A stretch of DNA of 64,000 nucleotides from assembly GCA_006176705.1 (NCBI GenBank), contig QRFJ01004180.1, positions 1-64,000 on the forward strand, read 5' to 3'. The stretch is from Cocos nucifera. Lineage: Eukaryota > Streptophyta > Magnoliopsida > Arecales > Arecaceae. The position numbers and the translations under genes are program-made. How positions within the stretch are numbered: the stretch's first letter is position 1; each line of letters begins with the position of its first letter. Below, one piece after another: positions 1-11,499 of this stretch. The notes under the pieces were generated by a model, which did not search any database, was not told the DNA's origin, and saw only the letters and a program-made list of their open reading frames with translations.

Positions 1-1361
1 ATTCATACTAGTTGTCTGAATCAGAAAAATTTTGATCCATCGAAAGATGTTTCGATGATGTCGATGATAGAGATCATGACATATCCCATTACCATACGAA
101 ATTGAACCTAACTTGATCACACAAATAAGGGTTTGGATCTGGATATCATCAATTGAATTAATCCAGTTCAATTTAATTTGAATAAGATTCAATTAGGTTC
201 AAAAAAATCGTGCTAGCACACGATTGAGCCTAATGTTCTCCTTTAACAATCAGTAAAACTTATCTTGATTGAGTCAAATGTATTTGGGCTCACTCAGGAA
301 CCTTCACTTGGTTTGACTAGAGCTTATCCAAGTCAAAAAAGAATTGTCTTAATTTATGAAATAAATTTGAGACAACACCTACCATTTTCTATCACCTGCT
401 AAATCTCGTCTTTGGACTTTGGTCAAATGTTGACCTTTGACACTTAGACATCTGCCCATGTGTCATGCATCCATAGGAGAGAACCTGGGGCCTTGTCCTC
501 CTACTAAAAAGTAAATAGGCAAGGGGTGCATGCCTAAGGAGGCATGCACCCCATGAGGATAAGATTTGGAGTCCCATATAGATAGGACTCCACTTGCTTT
601 AGGGAATCAAACTAGATGGTGCCAAGAAGACTTGTTTGGCCCAGTCTTGGTGCCATCTAAGAAAAGTTTTGAGGGACTCTAATCTGATTAGATTAGATGA
701 TGACATCCCACCAATCAGATTTAGATCTGACCGTACAAAGGACCATGATTGGCCGGGATGATGTGGCACTGCATGGCATAGCATGATCTATATAAATCAT
801 GTCTGCATCTAGAATAGAGAGCTTCTACCTTTAGCCCATGGCACAAAGTTTTTTTCCCTCCTTCTCCATGCCACCCTCTGATCCTCTCTCTCCTCTCCTT
901 GCCCAAGAGGTTTTGGGCATGAGTTAGATGCGATCCAAGCAAGTGAAAGGCGACAGGAAAGGAAGAAGGCAGTACTGCTGCAAAAGATAATGGTTGTTCT
1001 TCAAAAGAGTTTGTGAAAATCTTCAAGATCAGATCTAGATCTAATTTTTGGAGGATTGATTGAGAAGAAGAAGATTTTTAGATCCTACCCGAGTGGATAC
1101 TGGTAGAGGCCAGGCACTTGCGTGGCTATGTCCAGAACCTCAAGCAAACATCGAGATCATCATAGAATAATTAGATTATCCAAAATAAATGTATAATTAA
1201 ATTAGATTTAATTTAATTTTTATTTTATCAGATCAATAAGATCAGATCTGAGACTAGATCAGATCTGATTAGGATCTTAGAAATTTTTTTTTTTGAAATA
1301 TCCCTCTTGATCCAATCATAATTGAACGAACTTGACCCAAAAAATAAAGTTTTTTCCTTCA
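1..1361 (+). mobile_element. A: right part of a long Copia LTR
   Basis: This stretch aligns by eye, in reverse complement, with about 47510-48903, which lies inside the 2.3-kb 3' LTR of Copia element L. Shared stretches include the GTGCTAGCACACGAT segment near 210, the TATA region near 790 and the CCTTCA end at 1361. The window therefore opens inside an LTR whose 5' part lies outside. No primer-binding site follows 1361, so this is either the 3' LTR of an element to the left or a solo LTR. It holds no coding sequence; short open frames here have no recognisable content. Confidence 0.8.
789..797 (+). promoter_or_regulatory. Putative TATA box of LTR A
   Basis: TATATAAAT lies about 570 bases before the LTR end. 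The homologous LTR of L has a TATA motif at the matching place (48072-48079, minus strand), which supports a conserved LTR promoter. The transcription start is not visible. Confidence 0.5.
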
Positions 1362-2327
1362 CATGCATGACCCGATCTGATCCGACTCATTTGCACCCCT
1401 AGTTTTAATAAGGATCGTTAATTAAAAATAAATCATCCAAAATCTTCATCATAATTAAATAAAATACCTAATTAATTAATTATTTAATTAAAATTAATTA
1501 ATATGTTAAAATAAAAAGACTTTTAGTGATGTCGTCGCTGGTGCCATCGCTAATACTCACCAAAATAGCAGGTCCACATGCATAGGAACAGCGGTGCAGG
1601 GACGGAGATGGTAATCTAGTGCAGGGATGATGATCCAACGTAGGGACAGTAGATATGACATAGGGGGAACCAAGAGAGGGAGAGAGGTGGATTTGGCATG
1701 GATTTTGATGGCGTAGGGATGGCAAAAGGGCGAGGCGATGGGGGTCACGATCATAGGAGAGGGGGAGGGGGCCGGCACGAGCACAGGGTAGGGGATTTCA
1801 AGTATGAGTATTGGGGAGAGTGGAGGGAAGACCACTGGGGAGAGGAAGAGGGGGCGATCATGAGAGAGTGGGAGGGGACGGCATGAGCACTGGGTTGTGG
1901 GGGTTTGCAGGCATGAGCATCAGGAGGAGGGGAGGGAAGACCGCGAGGAGAGTAGGGGTAAGGGGGGGCGTGATCGCTAAAGAGGAGGAGGAAGGTGGCA
2001 CGAGCACGAGGGTGTGGTGGCATGAGGGCACAAGCACTAGAGGGGAGGGGAGGGAAGACCGTCGAGGAGAGGAAGGGTAGGGGTGGGGTAAAAAGAATTT
2101 TTAGCAAAAATCCATGGGTGGGGGTGTGAAATCGATCGGGGGAAAATAAGAAGTTTTTAGTGATGGCTATGCCCCATTGCTAATACTATTTTTTAAAAAA
2201 AAATAAAAAAATATAATTAGCAATGCCTTCTCTTTTGGTCATTATTGGTGATCGGTAAAAATGGTTATTACCAATAATAAGTTGCTATCACTAATTACCA
2301 TAGCTAAAGGTCTAATTTCTTATAGTG
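1362..2327 (-). mobile_element. B: CACTA-type DNA transposon remnant
   Basis: Read on the minus strand the segment begins at 2327 with CACTATAAGAAATTAG, the classic terminus of plant CACTA (En/Spm) elements. Inside are diverged subterminal motifs of the type TTTTAGTGATGGC (about 1520 and 2155) and TTAGCAATG (about 2215). The interior is GC-rich and repetitive, unlike all neighbours. No transposase frame and no second CACTA end are visible; LTR A abuts the other side at 1361. The first 150 bases (1362-1510) are AT-rich with nothing recognisable. The terminus is clear; the extent of the remnant is inferred. Confidence 0.6.
1772..2085. repeat. Three degenerate tandem units of about 107-117 bp, purine/GC-rich
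   Basis: Units start near 1772, 1879 and 1996. Each opens with GGC(A/G)(C/T)GAGCAC, continues through a G-rich spacer, and carries the core GGGAGGGAAGACC followed by GAGGAGAG. A weaker partial unit precedes 1772. Open frames across this block on both strands are products of base composition, not genes. Confidence 0.65.
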
Positions 2328-2330
2328 TAT

Positions 2331-2623
2331 TAAATTTAGTTATATCCAATGAATAAAAAAGCATATTCATGGCCTTAACATTCAACTGGGCTTTTCTTTA
2401 TCACACTCATCTTATACCCTTTTGAGATTGGATGAAGCAATACTATTAATCAATGCAGTGGGCATGTGTGGGCCATTAACTATAATTCTTCATAAATTAT
2501 AATCATGTGCTTGTATGAAGATTTTCATCCTAGCTTTCCAATAGATGTAATTGGATTCATTAAAAAATGGAGATCGATTTATAAAATAATCTTCAATAAG
2601 AAAAGATTCATTTTTGGTTGCAT
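2331..2623 (-). pseudogene. D: gag N-terminus remnant (Sirevirus-like Copia)
   Basis: Minus-strand reading from an ATG at 2623 gives pieces of the UBN2-type gag start also seen in elements E, H and I: the FN(G/E).NY..WKARMKIFIQ region, then the segment ending in a GPH-like motif. Several stops and frameshifts interrupt it. The start lies just downstream of a PBS and LTR, as expected for a gag. The frame is lost where CACTA remnant B abuts at 2327. Confidence 0.6.
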
Positions 2624-2671
2624 TAATCTTTAGCTCAAGACTGCTAGGTCAATAAAAATATAAGAACATCC

Positions 2672-2683
2672 GCTCTGATACCA
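2672..2683 (-). promoter_or_regulatory. D: primer-binding site (initiator Met tRNA type)
   Basis: The minus strand reads TGGTATCAGAGC, the usual plant Copia primer-binding site complementary to the 3' end of initiator methionine tRNA, two bases inside the LTR edge at 2686. It fixes element D as minus-strand and makes 2686-4003 its 5' LTR. Confidence 0.85.
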
Positions 2684-2685
2684 CT

Positions 2686-4003
2686 TGTTGTTCAAAAAAT
2701 TAGCCACCCAAGAGGAAGGGGTGAATTAAGTTCTTCTAAAATTTTAAGAAAATCTACAAAAGAATAACTATGTGCTAACTTGAGTGATTGTGTGGTGTAT
2801 GCAAAGTGCAGCAAAATGAAGATAGTGAAAGCAAAGCAAGAATTAAAAGCAAATAAGCACCCCATAAAGATAAAAAATTTATAGTGGTTCGATGCAATCC
2901 GACACCTATGTCCACTTCCCAAGCTTCTCTTAGAAATTCTACTATAATCATCTCAATTACAGTGTGATTATTTTATCTAAATTTACAATCGAATCTAGTT
3001 GATTTTTCAGGATCACCAATCAAAATCTTTATACTGATTTTTTTTGGGCTCACCATCAACCCAATTGATTTTACAAGCTCACCAACCAAAAATACAAGAT
3101 ATAAAGTTTCAACACAAAATGGAAATAGAAAAATAAGAACTCTTTTTAGGTGCTGAGAAGTTGCTGATATGTTACTCAATTAAGCCTTGAACTTCTTTTG
3201 TTTGATAGTTGAGAGGATGTAGCTGATGTTGGTGAAGATCTTTTTTGAATTCTCTTTGAAATCTGAACACTTAATTCCTCTCTTTTTCTCTTTCTTAAAG
3301 ACATTCAATGAACCCTTCAAAAATGATGTATCTTTCTTCCCAATCCTCTTCTCTTACTTTCCAAATAATTTTCTATTTTATTACACTTGGAAGTGGGTAG
3401 AGAATGAATTTTGACCATTAAAAGAGTTGGAATAGCTGTTAGAGTGAAGATATAGCCATTGGAGAAGTATAGAAAGCTATTATAGTTTCTCCGTATTAGG
3501 AGTCGACTTGAACTACCCAAAGTCAACTCATCCTCAAGTCTAAAAAATCCTACGTTCTATCTTTCTTAAGAGAGTCAGCTCGCCATCTTTATGAGTCGAC
3601 TCGATCTGTCTAGGAGTCAACTTGAGGAGGGGTCTCAAAAATTCAGTTTTCTATCTTCACTAAGAGAGTCTAATCTTGCTTCATAGGAGTCGACTTGTTA
3701 TCCATGCCAATAACCTCCAACATGCTAGAGTTGACTCGTCCCTCTCAGGGGTTAACTCTTGAACTTCATTTTTCTTTTGCTTTCTATTTGTGGTTGTTCA
3801 ATGCTTCTGGGTCAACTCCACTAAGTCAAATACTTGGAGTTTCATTTTTAAATTACTTTGACTTAGCTTCTTTAAGAGGATTTCTTCCGTGGATAAATTA
3901 TTCATTTTGAGCATTAAAGAAATCCTACATCCATCCTTGAAATATATGATTAGTACCATTTATACTTAATATTTTGTTATTATCAAAATCAATCAAAGGA
4001 TCA
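2686..4003 (-). mobile_element. D: 5' LTR of a Sirevirus-like element
   Basis: About 1.3 kb between the PBS at 2672-2683 and the edge near 4003, where the sense strand starts TGATCCTTTGATTGATTTTG, comparable to the TGTTGACCCCATGATTGATT start of LTRs H and I. It interrupts a Copia protease remnant that resumes at 4004, so D inserted into E. It contains GAGTCGACTCG-type repeats around 3495-3760. No genes; the short frames here are chance. Confidence 0.65.
3495..3760. repeat. D LTR: palindromic GAGTCGACTC-type minisatellite
   Basis: At least six diverged copies of a core resembling GAGTCGACTCG or GAGTCAACTTG occur, for example at about 3500, 3590 and 3612. Related cores sit at the corresponding place in the LTRs of E, H and I. 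The full core is palindromic. Confidence 0.65.
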
Positions 4004-5255
4004 TTATATGCAATAAGATGATTCAAATGAAACTTTAAAATCTTTATCACATAATTAGCTAATACTAAATAAATTATATTTTAGACCATTGATAAGTAAA
4101 ATATTTTCAATATAAGTGGAAGAAGTCATTTGAATGTTACCAAGACCAATAGTTTTTCCTTTTCCATGGTCTCCAAAGTTACAACTCCTCTATCTTTAGT
4201 CTCTAGGCTGATGAATTATGATTCATCCCTATCATATGCCTTAAGCATCCACAATCTAAGTACTATTTTTTCTTTGTAACACGGGATGCTAAGCACACCT
4301 ACAAAACAAGAATCATTTTCTCAATTTAAGTAGCCAAGCTTTTTTAGGTCCTTTTGAAGTTATAGGCTTGGTACCTTTTGAAACTAATTTTTTTTTATGC
4401 TAATGTTTTCAGTTTTCTTTAAATTGCATTTAAAAGCTTTATGTTCTACATTATTGCATTTAAAACAAATAACTAAAAATTTTTAGAGAAAGACTTTACA
4501 AACATATTTGTCAAAAGTTTTTGCTTTTTCAAGAATTTGGCTTTATCATAAACAGCTTTTTAATTTTTCAAAAAATTTTATAATTTTTTAGAACTTAGAG
4601 TAAATTTATAAATTATAGGTTTTAATTTATAATTTTTTTCTTTTAGCATAATATTTTCTTTAATCAAAGCATTCTTTCATTTTGAAACATTTCCTTTTAT
4701 TCAGCAAGAGATTGGTTTTGTTTTTTAAGTTCTTTATTTTTATGCCTTAGCTTTGTCAAATCATTTATCAATTCATAAAAAGCATATTGTAATTCTTCAA
4801 AAGTAAAATCAAATTTGTTTTCAAGATATACCTCATCTAGATATGCCATAAAACAATGTTGGTCACTTCTTCCTTTTTTTCTTCTTCCTCCGAGTTTATA
4901 CCATCGTTATTGCTCCAAGTGGCTATATGGCTTTCTTTTTGTATTTTTTGGGGCCTTTCTTGAGTATAGGGCAATTGGCCTTGAAATATCCAGACTTCTT
5001 ACATTAATAACAAAGAGTTGGCTACTTTTTTTCTTATCTTTGCTTGCTTTGCACTTGATCATACCCTTCTTGAATCTTCATCTCTTTTTTCTCATAAACC
5101 TTTTGAATTTTCTTATAATTATGGCTATTTCATTCTTGATGTCAAACTAATTAGACTCATCACTTTCATTGTCCTTATTTGCTACTAATTTGAGATCTAT
5201 GATCTTCTTTTTCTTTGATTCTTCCTCTATACTTTGATGCATGCTTAACTCATGA
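4004..5255 (-). pseudogene. E: gag C-terminal half and protease remnant (Sirevirus-like Copia)
   Basis: Read on the minus strand, the segment runs from a charged linker through a zinc-knuckle relic (KSGYFKANCPILKK near 5000), a Lys/Glu-rich coiled-coil region (about 4850-4600), a second Cys motif near 4450, and a Copia protease region near 4250 with YLDCGCLRHM in place of the usual D-S/T-G motif and surroundings. The following GLKYNLFSIS segment is typical of Copia protease/pre-integrase linkers. Many stops and frameshifts. The gag start is at 22826, separated by insertion F. Having protease, E is closer to an autonomous element than H or I. Confidence 0.65.
5250..5255. repeat. Left target-site copy of F (TCATGA)
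   Basis: TCATGA precedes the left LTR of F and recurs at 22193-22198. Joining the two flanks restores continuity of the E gag, which supports a real target-site duplication, although six bases separate the right LTR edge from the second copy. Confidence 0.6.
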
Positions 5256-7283
5256 TGAAGGAAAAATTACTTTTGGTTCGCAATCAAAACCCAAGAAAAA
5301 GTAGATAGATTTAATTTAAAATTTTTTCATATCAAATATAAAGGGTTACCTTGATTTTGTAGTAGAAAAATAAATCAAAAACTAAGACTTCTCAAGTCTA
5401 ATACTTTGCAAGATCTGGATGTCCGGATCCTCTACTTTGCATGTATGCCAAACTCAACAGGAAGGAGGGACGAAAATCATTGCTGAAGGAAAACCTTGAG
5501 ATCAAATCTCAAGCCAAGAGAGGATGCTCCATGTTAGGGGATCACAATGCCAAAGGAGAATAAGGCCCAAAGAGAGGATGGCCAAGAAGTTGAGATGCAC
5601 AACCTATGCTCATGCCCACCCTTTGCTCTCTTAATCTCTCTTTCTCTCTTGATTTTCTCTAGATTGCTTGTCTCACATGACTAAGGGTCCCCTTAAATTA
5701 TAGACAAAGAGTCCTAGGTCTAGTCAAAATCCTAGTTTGGTTAGGACTCATGTTTCTTTAAACATAAGAAATCCTAAAATAATTAGGAGAAGTGCCAACT
5801 CATGGATTCTATCCACTAAAGTGCCAACTCATGGATCCTATCCACTGAAGTGCCAACTCATGGATCCCAATACCCCCTAGGAGAGAGGCACCAATCCCAA
5901 TAGCCCCTACTCCATCTTGGTTGGCCAAGATGAGAGAGAATCCCTGGTTTATGTGTCTTAATAAGCCTAATCTAATTAGGCTCAAGTTTGGGTTCAATCC
6001 GAATCTAATTCGAATCTGATTCGAACCAAATTCGAAAGGCTGTTGAACCTAATCTAATTTGGGTTCAAGGCAAGTCTAACTTGACCAATTAAACAAATTA
6101 GCCACAAATAAATTAAGTCCAATTAAATTAGATCTGATCTAAAATAATTATAACTTGAAATTATTCTATCAAAATTCTTGGATCATTGACCAAATAATAT
6201 TCATCTCCAGAATTAAACTTGCACATCATGTCAAGTGCTAGCTTAACATCATCAATGTTTAATTCCATATGACCGATAACTTAAATTTTAATTAAGTAAA
6301 TCCATATGCTTAATCAAGTCTCATACTTCTAAATGGAACATATAGATCTTAGATCAATTCCTTCCTATTTTGTTTGACTTGGTGTGTGACTCCATAGGTT
6401 TGAACACTAAGCTAGTAGCATTGAAATAGTTTCCTATACTAATCAAAGATACCATCTAGCAATGGTTCCCAACGTCTAGATAGGTTGAATATTTGCAAAC
6501 CAATATTGAAGAATCTCGGCATATGGTTACCACATGATTCATCCCTTTTACCTTAAATGCTCAAGATGACCTAGGGTCTATTGTTAATCCTGATTGAGTC
6601 ATCCATATTATATTTCAACCTTTCAAATACATCATATAGATTACCCTAGCTAAGACTTTACTAAATTGAAATATAGTGATACATTATCTCTAGTAGTCTA
6701 AAGAGGTCAATCCCATCTTGACTCACACACAGACTTCACAAGTACTTGACTGTGCCCAATAACCTTCCGTCATTACATTAGAAATGCAAATAATCTAGTC
6801 TCAAAGCATAGTGAGTTGCTTGCAAGTCACCATAGTGATTTTAGATCTGAGGGATACTCATGGCCATACCTTTTATGAGTTGCTCTTGATAGTAGAGCAC
6901 TCAATAGGTGAGTCACTATTCAATGATGATGTACTCCTACATCTCACCTATATGCCATATCGGTGTCACATACTTCTTGGTTATGAGGATAACCAACCAA
7001 CATGGCACATAATGATCTATACTTGATAAATATTATTATCATTTTTTAATGATATATTATTTGATAGCGAACATGATTTAAGAATTAAATGATAAATTTT
7101 TTTTTATTGATTTTAAATAGTCATAAGAACTTCATCACAACATAGGAGTTTGTTAAAAGAAGATGCACATTTATGATAAAAATGGCCAAATAATATTTAT
7201 TAATAATTAATTTATATATATTTATATAAATTAGCTCAACCATCAATAGGATGATGATTGAATTTGGGACACAATTTTCAATA
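5256..7283 (-). mobile_element. F: 3' LTR
   Basis: Matches 20149-22186 along its length by eye, including the CTTTTGGTTC(G/A)CAATCAAAA start and the block near 6800 shared with 21690. The right edge at 7283 is set by the RNase H end and purine tract that follow. No gene is contained. A short repeat of GTGCCAACTCATGGAT-type units occurs at about 5791-5868. Confidence 0.85.
5791..5868. repeat. F 3' LTR: three short tandem units
   Basis: The phrase AAGTGCCAACTCATGGAT(T/C)C(T/C) recurs about every 30 bases, three times here and only twice at the corresponding place in the other LTR (about 20700-20750). The LTRs have thus changed copy number since insertion. Confidence 0.7.
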
Positions 7284-7289
7284 ACTTTT

Positions 7290-8898
7290 ACTTGGACTAA
7301 AGCCAATCGGTACAGTATCGTATACCCATCTTTGAGTTATGATCATTGAACTTCTTGACCGCAAGGGCTTTAACAAATGGGTCGATCAAGTTCTTTTTTC
7401 TATCGATCTTCTAAAGGTTGACATTATCTTAATCCATGATCTTCTAGATAAGATGGTAGCGACATAGAATATGCTTTATCAGCTGATGTGCCTTTGGTTC
7501 TTTCACCTGAGTAATAGCTCTAGTACTATCATAGTAGAGCAGAATTGAATCATCAAGGAAGGGTGCCATTTGGAGCTCGATGATAAATTTTCTTAGCCAT
7601 ACAGCTTTTTTTGCAGTATCGAATGCTATGATATACTCTGTCTCACAAACTAAGTCGAGCATAATGTGCTGCTTGAAACTTTTTGCAGCAGACTGCTCCA
7701 CCATTTAGGATAAATATGTATTGCAATGTACTCTTATTATCATCATGATCAGATTAAAAAATGAGGTCTACAATCCCAACATATTTTAAATCTAACTCAC
7801 CATAAATAAGCCATTGATCCTTAGTATTTTTTAAATACTTTAGGATGATTTTCACAACCTTCCAATGGTTCTTCCCTAATTTAGATTGGTATCTACTCAC
7901 TATCCTTAGTGAGTATGCTACATCTAATCTTATACATATCATGGCATACATGATAGAATCTACTATCAAGGCATATGGAATTGTACTCATATGCTTTCTC
8001 TCTTGAGGGATTGTCAGATAATCCTTCTTTGAGAAAAAAATTTTATGGCCTATCAAAAGATAGTCCTTAAAATTCTCCTTGCTAAACCATTTCAGCAAAG
8101 TATCAATATTCATAAACTGAGACAACCCAAGCAACCTCTTAGATCTATCTCTATAGATCCTCATCCCTAAGATGTAGGATGCTTTTCCCAAGTTCTTCAT
8201 GGAGAACTATGATGATAGCCAAATCTTTATTTTCTATAATATAGAAACATCATTTTTGATTAAGAGAATATTATCTACATACAATACAAGAAATACTATC
8301 ACTAAACCATTGGCCCACCTATATATGTAGGACTCTTTTTCATTCTTAACAAAATCATATATTTTGATCATCTTATCAAAACGTATGTTCTAACTTCTAG
8401 ATGTTTGCTTCAATCCATAAAAGGATCTCTGAACCTTGTACACTTTAGACTCATCTGTGGATGTGAATCCTTTAGGTTGTATCATATACATCTCTTTATC
8501 TAGCTCTCTATTTATAAAAGCTATCTTTACATCCATTTGCTAGATTTTATAGTCCAGATGTGCTACTATCGCAAGCATAATTTGAATGGACTTGAGCATT
8601 GCCATAGAAAAAAACATCTCATCATAGTCATACCATAATGTTGACGATATTTCTTGGCAACCCGACGAGCTTTATAGATCTCCACTTTTTTATTTGTGCC
8701 TCTTTCTCTTTTGAAGACCCACTTACATCCTATGGATTTTATCCCTTCAGGTGGACCAACTAATATCCATAAATCATTAACCTTTATAGACTTCATTCAG
8801 ATTTCATGGTTTTAAGCCATTTTTTAGAGTTGGATCTCTGCATTGCATCCATGTAGGTGATTGGATTATCATCATTCTCATCGACTTTGATAGGATCA
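7290..8898 (-). pseudogene. F: Copia RNase H and C-terminal reverse transcriptase remnants
   Basis: Minus strand. The RNase H piece at 7444-7704 shows ETEYI..FDTAKKAVWLRKF, LLYYDSTRAI and the H..KHI..RYHLI end typical of Copia RNase H. RT pieces at 7754-8200 carry MKNLGKASYILGM..YRDRS and IRLDVAYS...VSRYQS, and 8566-8796 carries the GCKWVFK motif region. The RT catalytic motif at 8270-8281 reads YVDN, so the second Asp is replaced by Asn. The frame is further broken by stops and by H at 8899. Confidence 0.8.
8894..8898. repeat. Left target-site duplication of H (GATCA)
   Basis: GATCA directly precedes the TG start of the first H LTR and recurs exactly at 16041-16045 directly after the second LTR. 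A perfect 5-bp duplication is normal for Copia integration. Confidence 0.9.
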
Positions 8899-10241
8899 TG
8901 TTGACCCCATGATTGATTTTAATGATCATCAAACTTTGAGTGTTTAAATATTTAATCATGTATTTCAAGAATGGATGTAGGTCTTTCTAGGTGTTCAAGT
9001 TAAAATTATAATTTTATCAAGTTAAAGATCAAAAAAAAGTGATAAGAGGCAAAATCGTAATTTTATAAAATTGGAAAAAATCTATTTTAGAAGCCTCAAG
9101 AATAAGCTTAGAAGATTTCTAATCTTTTGGAGATAGTCCCATGATTTTTGGATGCATAAATTTAAAAAAAAATTAAGTTTTAGCCAAAGGATCAATCTAA
9201 GGGATAGTTCGGCATGCATGGCAAGCAATCTAGGCCGATCCAGTCTTAGACTGAGCCGACCTAGTTTCAGTAGAAGTAAAAGATAGAAAGTGCAAAAAGT
9301 CAATTTTTCAAGGCCCAGAAAACTGAGTCGACCTAGTGATCGTAATGGCTAGTTTTCTGCAGCTTTTTCTAACAGCCATTTCTCCACTCTAACAGCTATT
9401 TCAAGGCTTCCAATAGCTAGAATTGATCCTTCAGTCATCACAAAGAGTATAAAAAGCTCTTTGAATATCTAAAAAAAGATTATAAGATTCATTGAATATC
9501 TAAAGAAAAAGAGAGAAAAAGAGGATCTTGTGCATCAAATTCAAGTGTAATCATCCTCATTCATTCAAGCTTTCTCTCAATCTTCAAAGGAGAGAATACA
9601 AAGCTTTAAGAGCCATCTTTCAGCCTCTCCATCAAACTTCAAAATAAGTTCTTTTTCTTTTTATTTTTATACTAAATTTTATACTTATATTTTTATTTTT
9701 TTACAAATTTTTTTGGAGAAAAAAAATTTGAGAATTAGGCCCGTCCAAGCCTAAAATTGGACTGTATTGATTTTGGTTGGTGAGCCCGTAAAAGCAACTG
9801 GTTGATAGTGAATCCAAAAACCTATCAGTGTAGGGTTATGGTTGGTGAGCCAAACAAAACCAACTAGATTTGTTTGTGAGCCTGAAAAATAAATACACTA
9901 TAATCAAGAATAGATTATAGTGAAAATCTCAAGGAAAGCTTGGAGAGTGGATGTAGGAGTGGGTTGCTCCGAACCACTATAAAATCTTATGTATTTGTGT
10001 TGTATTTTTAATTCTTACTTTACTTGCTTTATTATCTACTTAGATTAGCTTTCAAATTTCTTCATAGCATTTGCTTATCCTAAAACCACTGCTGCTTATA
10101 TTGTTTACATTTCAACCACACCACTTAAGTTAAAATCAAAGCACATACTTATTTTAAAGTATAATTTGGCCAAAAATTTTATAAGAACTCAATTCAACCC
10201 CCCCACGCCCTCCCCTCTTGGATAGCTATCCTTGGGCAACA
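8899..10241 (+). mobile_element. H: 5' LTR
   Basis: Starts TGTTGACCCC and ends GGGCAACA, followed by the PBS. It is about 117 bases shorter than the 3' LTR because of two visible deletions: one near 9197 (matching about 14886-14920) and one near 9330 (matching about 15050-15115) inside the repeat block. No gene is present; the minus-strand frame at 9082-9303 is a low-complexity shadow. Confidence 0.9.
9448..9455 (+). promoter_or_regulatory. H 5' LTR: TATA box with upstream AACGG-like repeats
   Basis: TATAAAAA is preceded within about 110 bases by four diverged copies of an (A)ACGGCTA-like motif (about 9344, 9369, 9389 and 9411), mostly mutated here. In the other LTR two copies keep the AACGG core. 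The arrangement suggests the core promoter of the element. Confidence 0.45.
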
Positions 10242-10243
10242 AT

Positions 10244-10255
10244 TGGTATCAGAGC
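10244..10255 (+). promoter_or_regulatory. H: primer-binding site (initiator Met tRNA type)
   Basis: TGGTATCAGAGC, two bases after the LTR end at 10241. Exact match to the usual plant Copia primer-binding site; it fixes the plus orientation of H. Confidence 0.9.
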
Positions 10256-10303
10256 AGGTACTCTGTTATTGATTATTAACCTAATTATCTAGAGCTAAAG
10301 ATT

Positions 10304-11499
10304 TTGGCAACTCAAAATAGAATTTCTTTTTAATGAAGGATATTTTATAGATAGACCTCCACTTTTTAATGGCTCATATTATAGTTATTGAAAAGCATGC
10401 ATGTACATCTTCATACAAGCACATGATTATAATCTATAAAAGATTATAATCGATAGAGCATTGAAAGAGCATAATAAAGAAATGGCACAACTTAATGCTA
10501 AGGCCATGAATATACTTTATTGCTCCTTAGAGTTAAATGTATTTAATATAATTTCTTCATATATTTCAGCAAAACATGTATGAGAGAAATTGGAAAGAAT
10601 TTATGAGGAAGCAAATTAAATAGAAGAATCAAGCATCCAAGAAGAAAAAGAAGCTCACCCCAACCTATGCCTCATATCTCATGAGGATGAAAAGAAGAAA
10701 AGAAGAAGAAACAAAAAAAAGAAAGCATTAATTAAGGAGGAGTAAAGCGAGCAAAAAAATGAGAAAGAGGAAGAAAATACTACAAATCTTTGCCTCGTGA
10801 TCAATGAAGATGAGGTAAATTCTAAAAATTCTTTTTAATTTATATTTGATGAATTATATGAAGCCTTTAATGAATTAATGGATGAAATTAAAAAATTAAG
10901 ATTGAAAAATAAAAAATTTAAAAAGTCAAATCTTCTCTTAGCTAATAAAAAGAGTAAGATCTTATTAGAAAAGAAAGATATTTTGAAAGAAAATAATGCT
11001 TTGGTTAAAGAAAAGAAAGCACTTCTTAAACCTAAAAAAATTTTAGTTAAAGAAAATATTAAGCTAAAAATGGAATTAGAAAGATCAAAATTTCATATTG
11101 AAGAAAAAAACTTGTTGAAAGAAAAGAAATCTCTTTTGAAAGAAAATACCAATCTAAGAAAAGAGATTGAAAACTTGAAGCCTATTTAAAAAATTTACAA
11201 TTGGATCTTAAAAGCTTCAAACAATTTTAAATAATCAAAAGACCAATTTTGATAAAATAGAAATTGGTTATAATTCTTTGAGAAAATAGAAATTTATCAA
11301 AAATATGTGTAGCAAAGCTTATTCTGAAAATCATTCTACAGTTTGCTTTAAATGCAATAAAATTAGCCCTAAAATTTTTGAATGTAATACTAAACGAATT
11401 GGTCATACCTTAATTAAGCAAATATGGGTTCCAAAAGGAACCATAAGCTCTAACCTCAATGGACCCAAGAAAGCTTGGGTACCAAAAATTATGAAGTAG
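10304..11499 (+). pseudogene. H: degenerate gag with coiled coil and zinc-knuckle relics
   Basis: Begins where an ATG would be (now TTG) with the ATQN start, then an LFNGSYYSY.KA segment equivalent to the UBN2-type gag start. The middle of the capsid domain is largely lost. The best open stretch, 10878-11189, encodes 103 residues of Lys/Glu/Leu heptad-like sequence (ELMDEIKKLRLKNKKFKKSN start), a predicted coiled coil. Residues from 11305 hold a CFKCNK half-knuckle and two W.PK motifs (IWVPKG, AWVPK) typical of this gag C-terminus. No protease motif follows. Stops are scattered throughout. Confidence 0.75.

Noticed and set aside
1557..2107. Overlapping open frames on both strands in the G-rich block, one of 118 residues
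   Set aside because: They follow the tandem repeat and its base composition, lack any recognisable domain and appear on both strands at once.
4815..5150. A 111-residue plus-strand frame with many hydrophobic residues, looking like a membrane protein
   Set aside because: It is the complement of the Lys/Glu-rich gag region of E on the minus strand; the hydrophobicity comes from reading AAG/GAA codons backwards as CTT/TTC.
5256..7283. The left F LTR considered as an independent solo LTR
   Set aside because: The Copia RNase H end and a purine tract directly follow at 7284, and the partner LTR with PBS is at 20149-22186; flanks of both match the broken gag of E.
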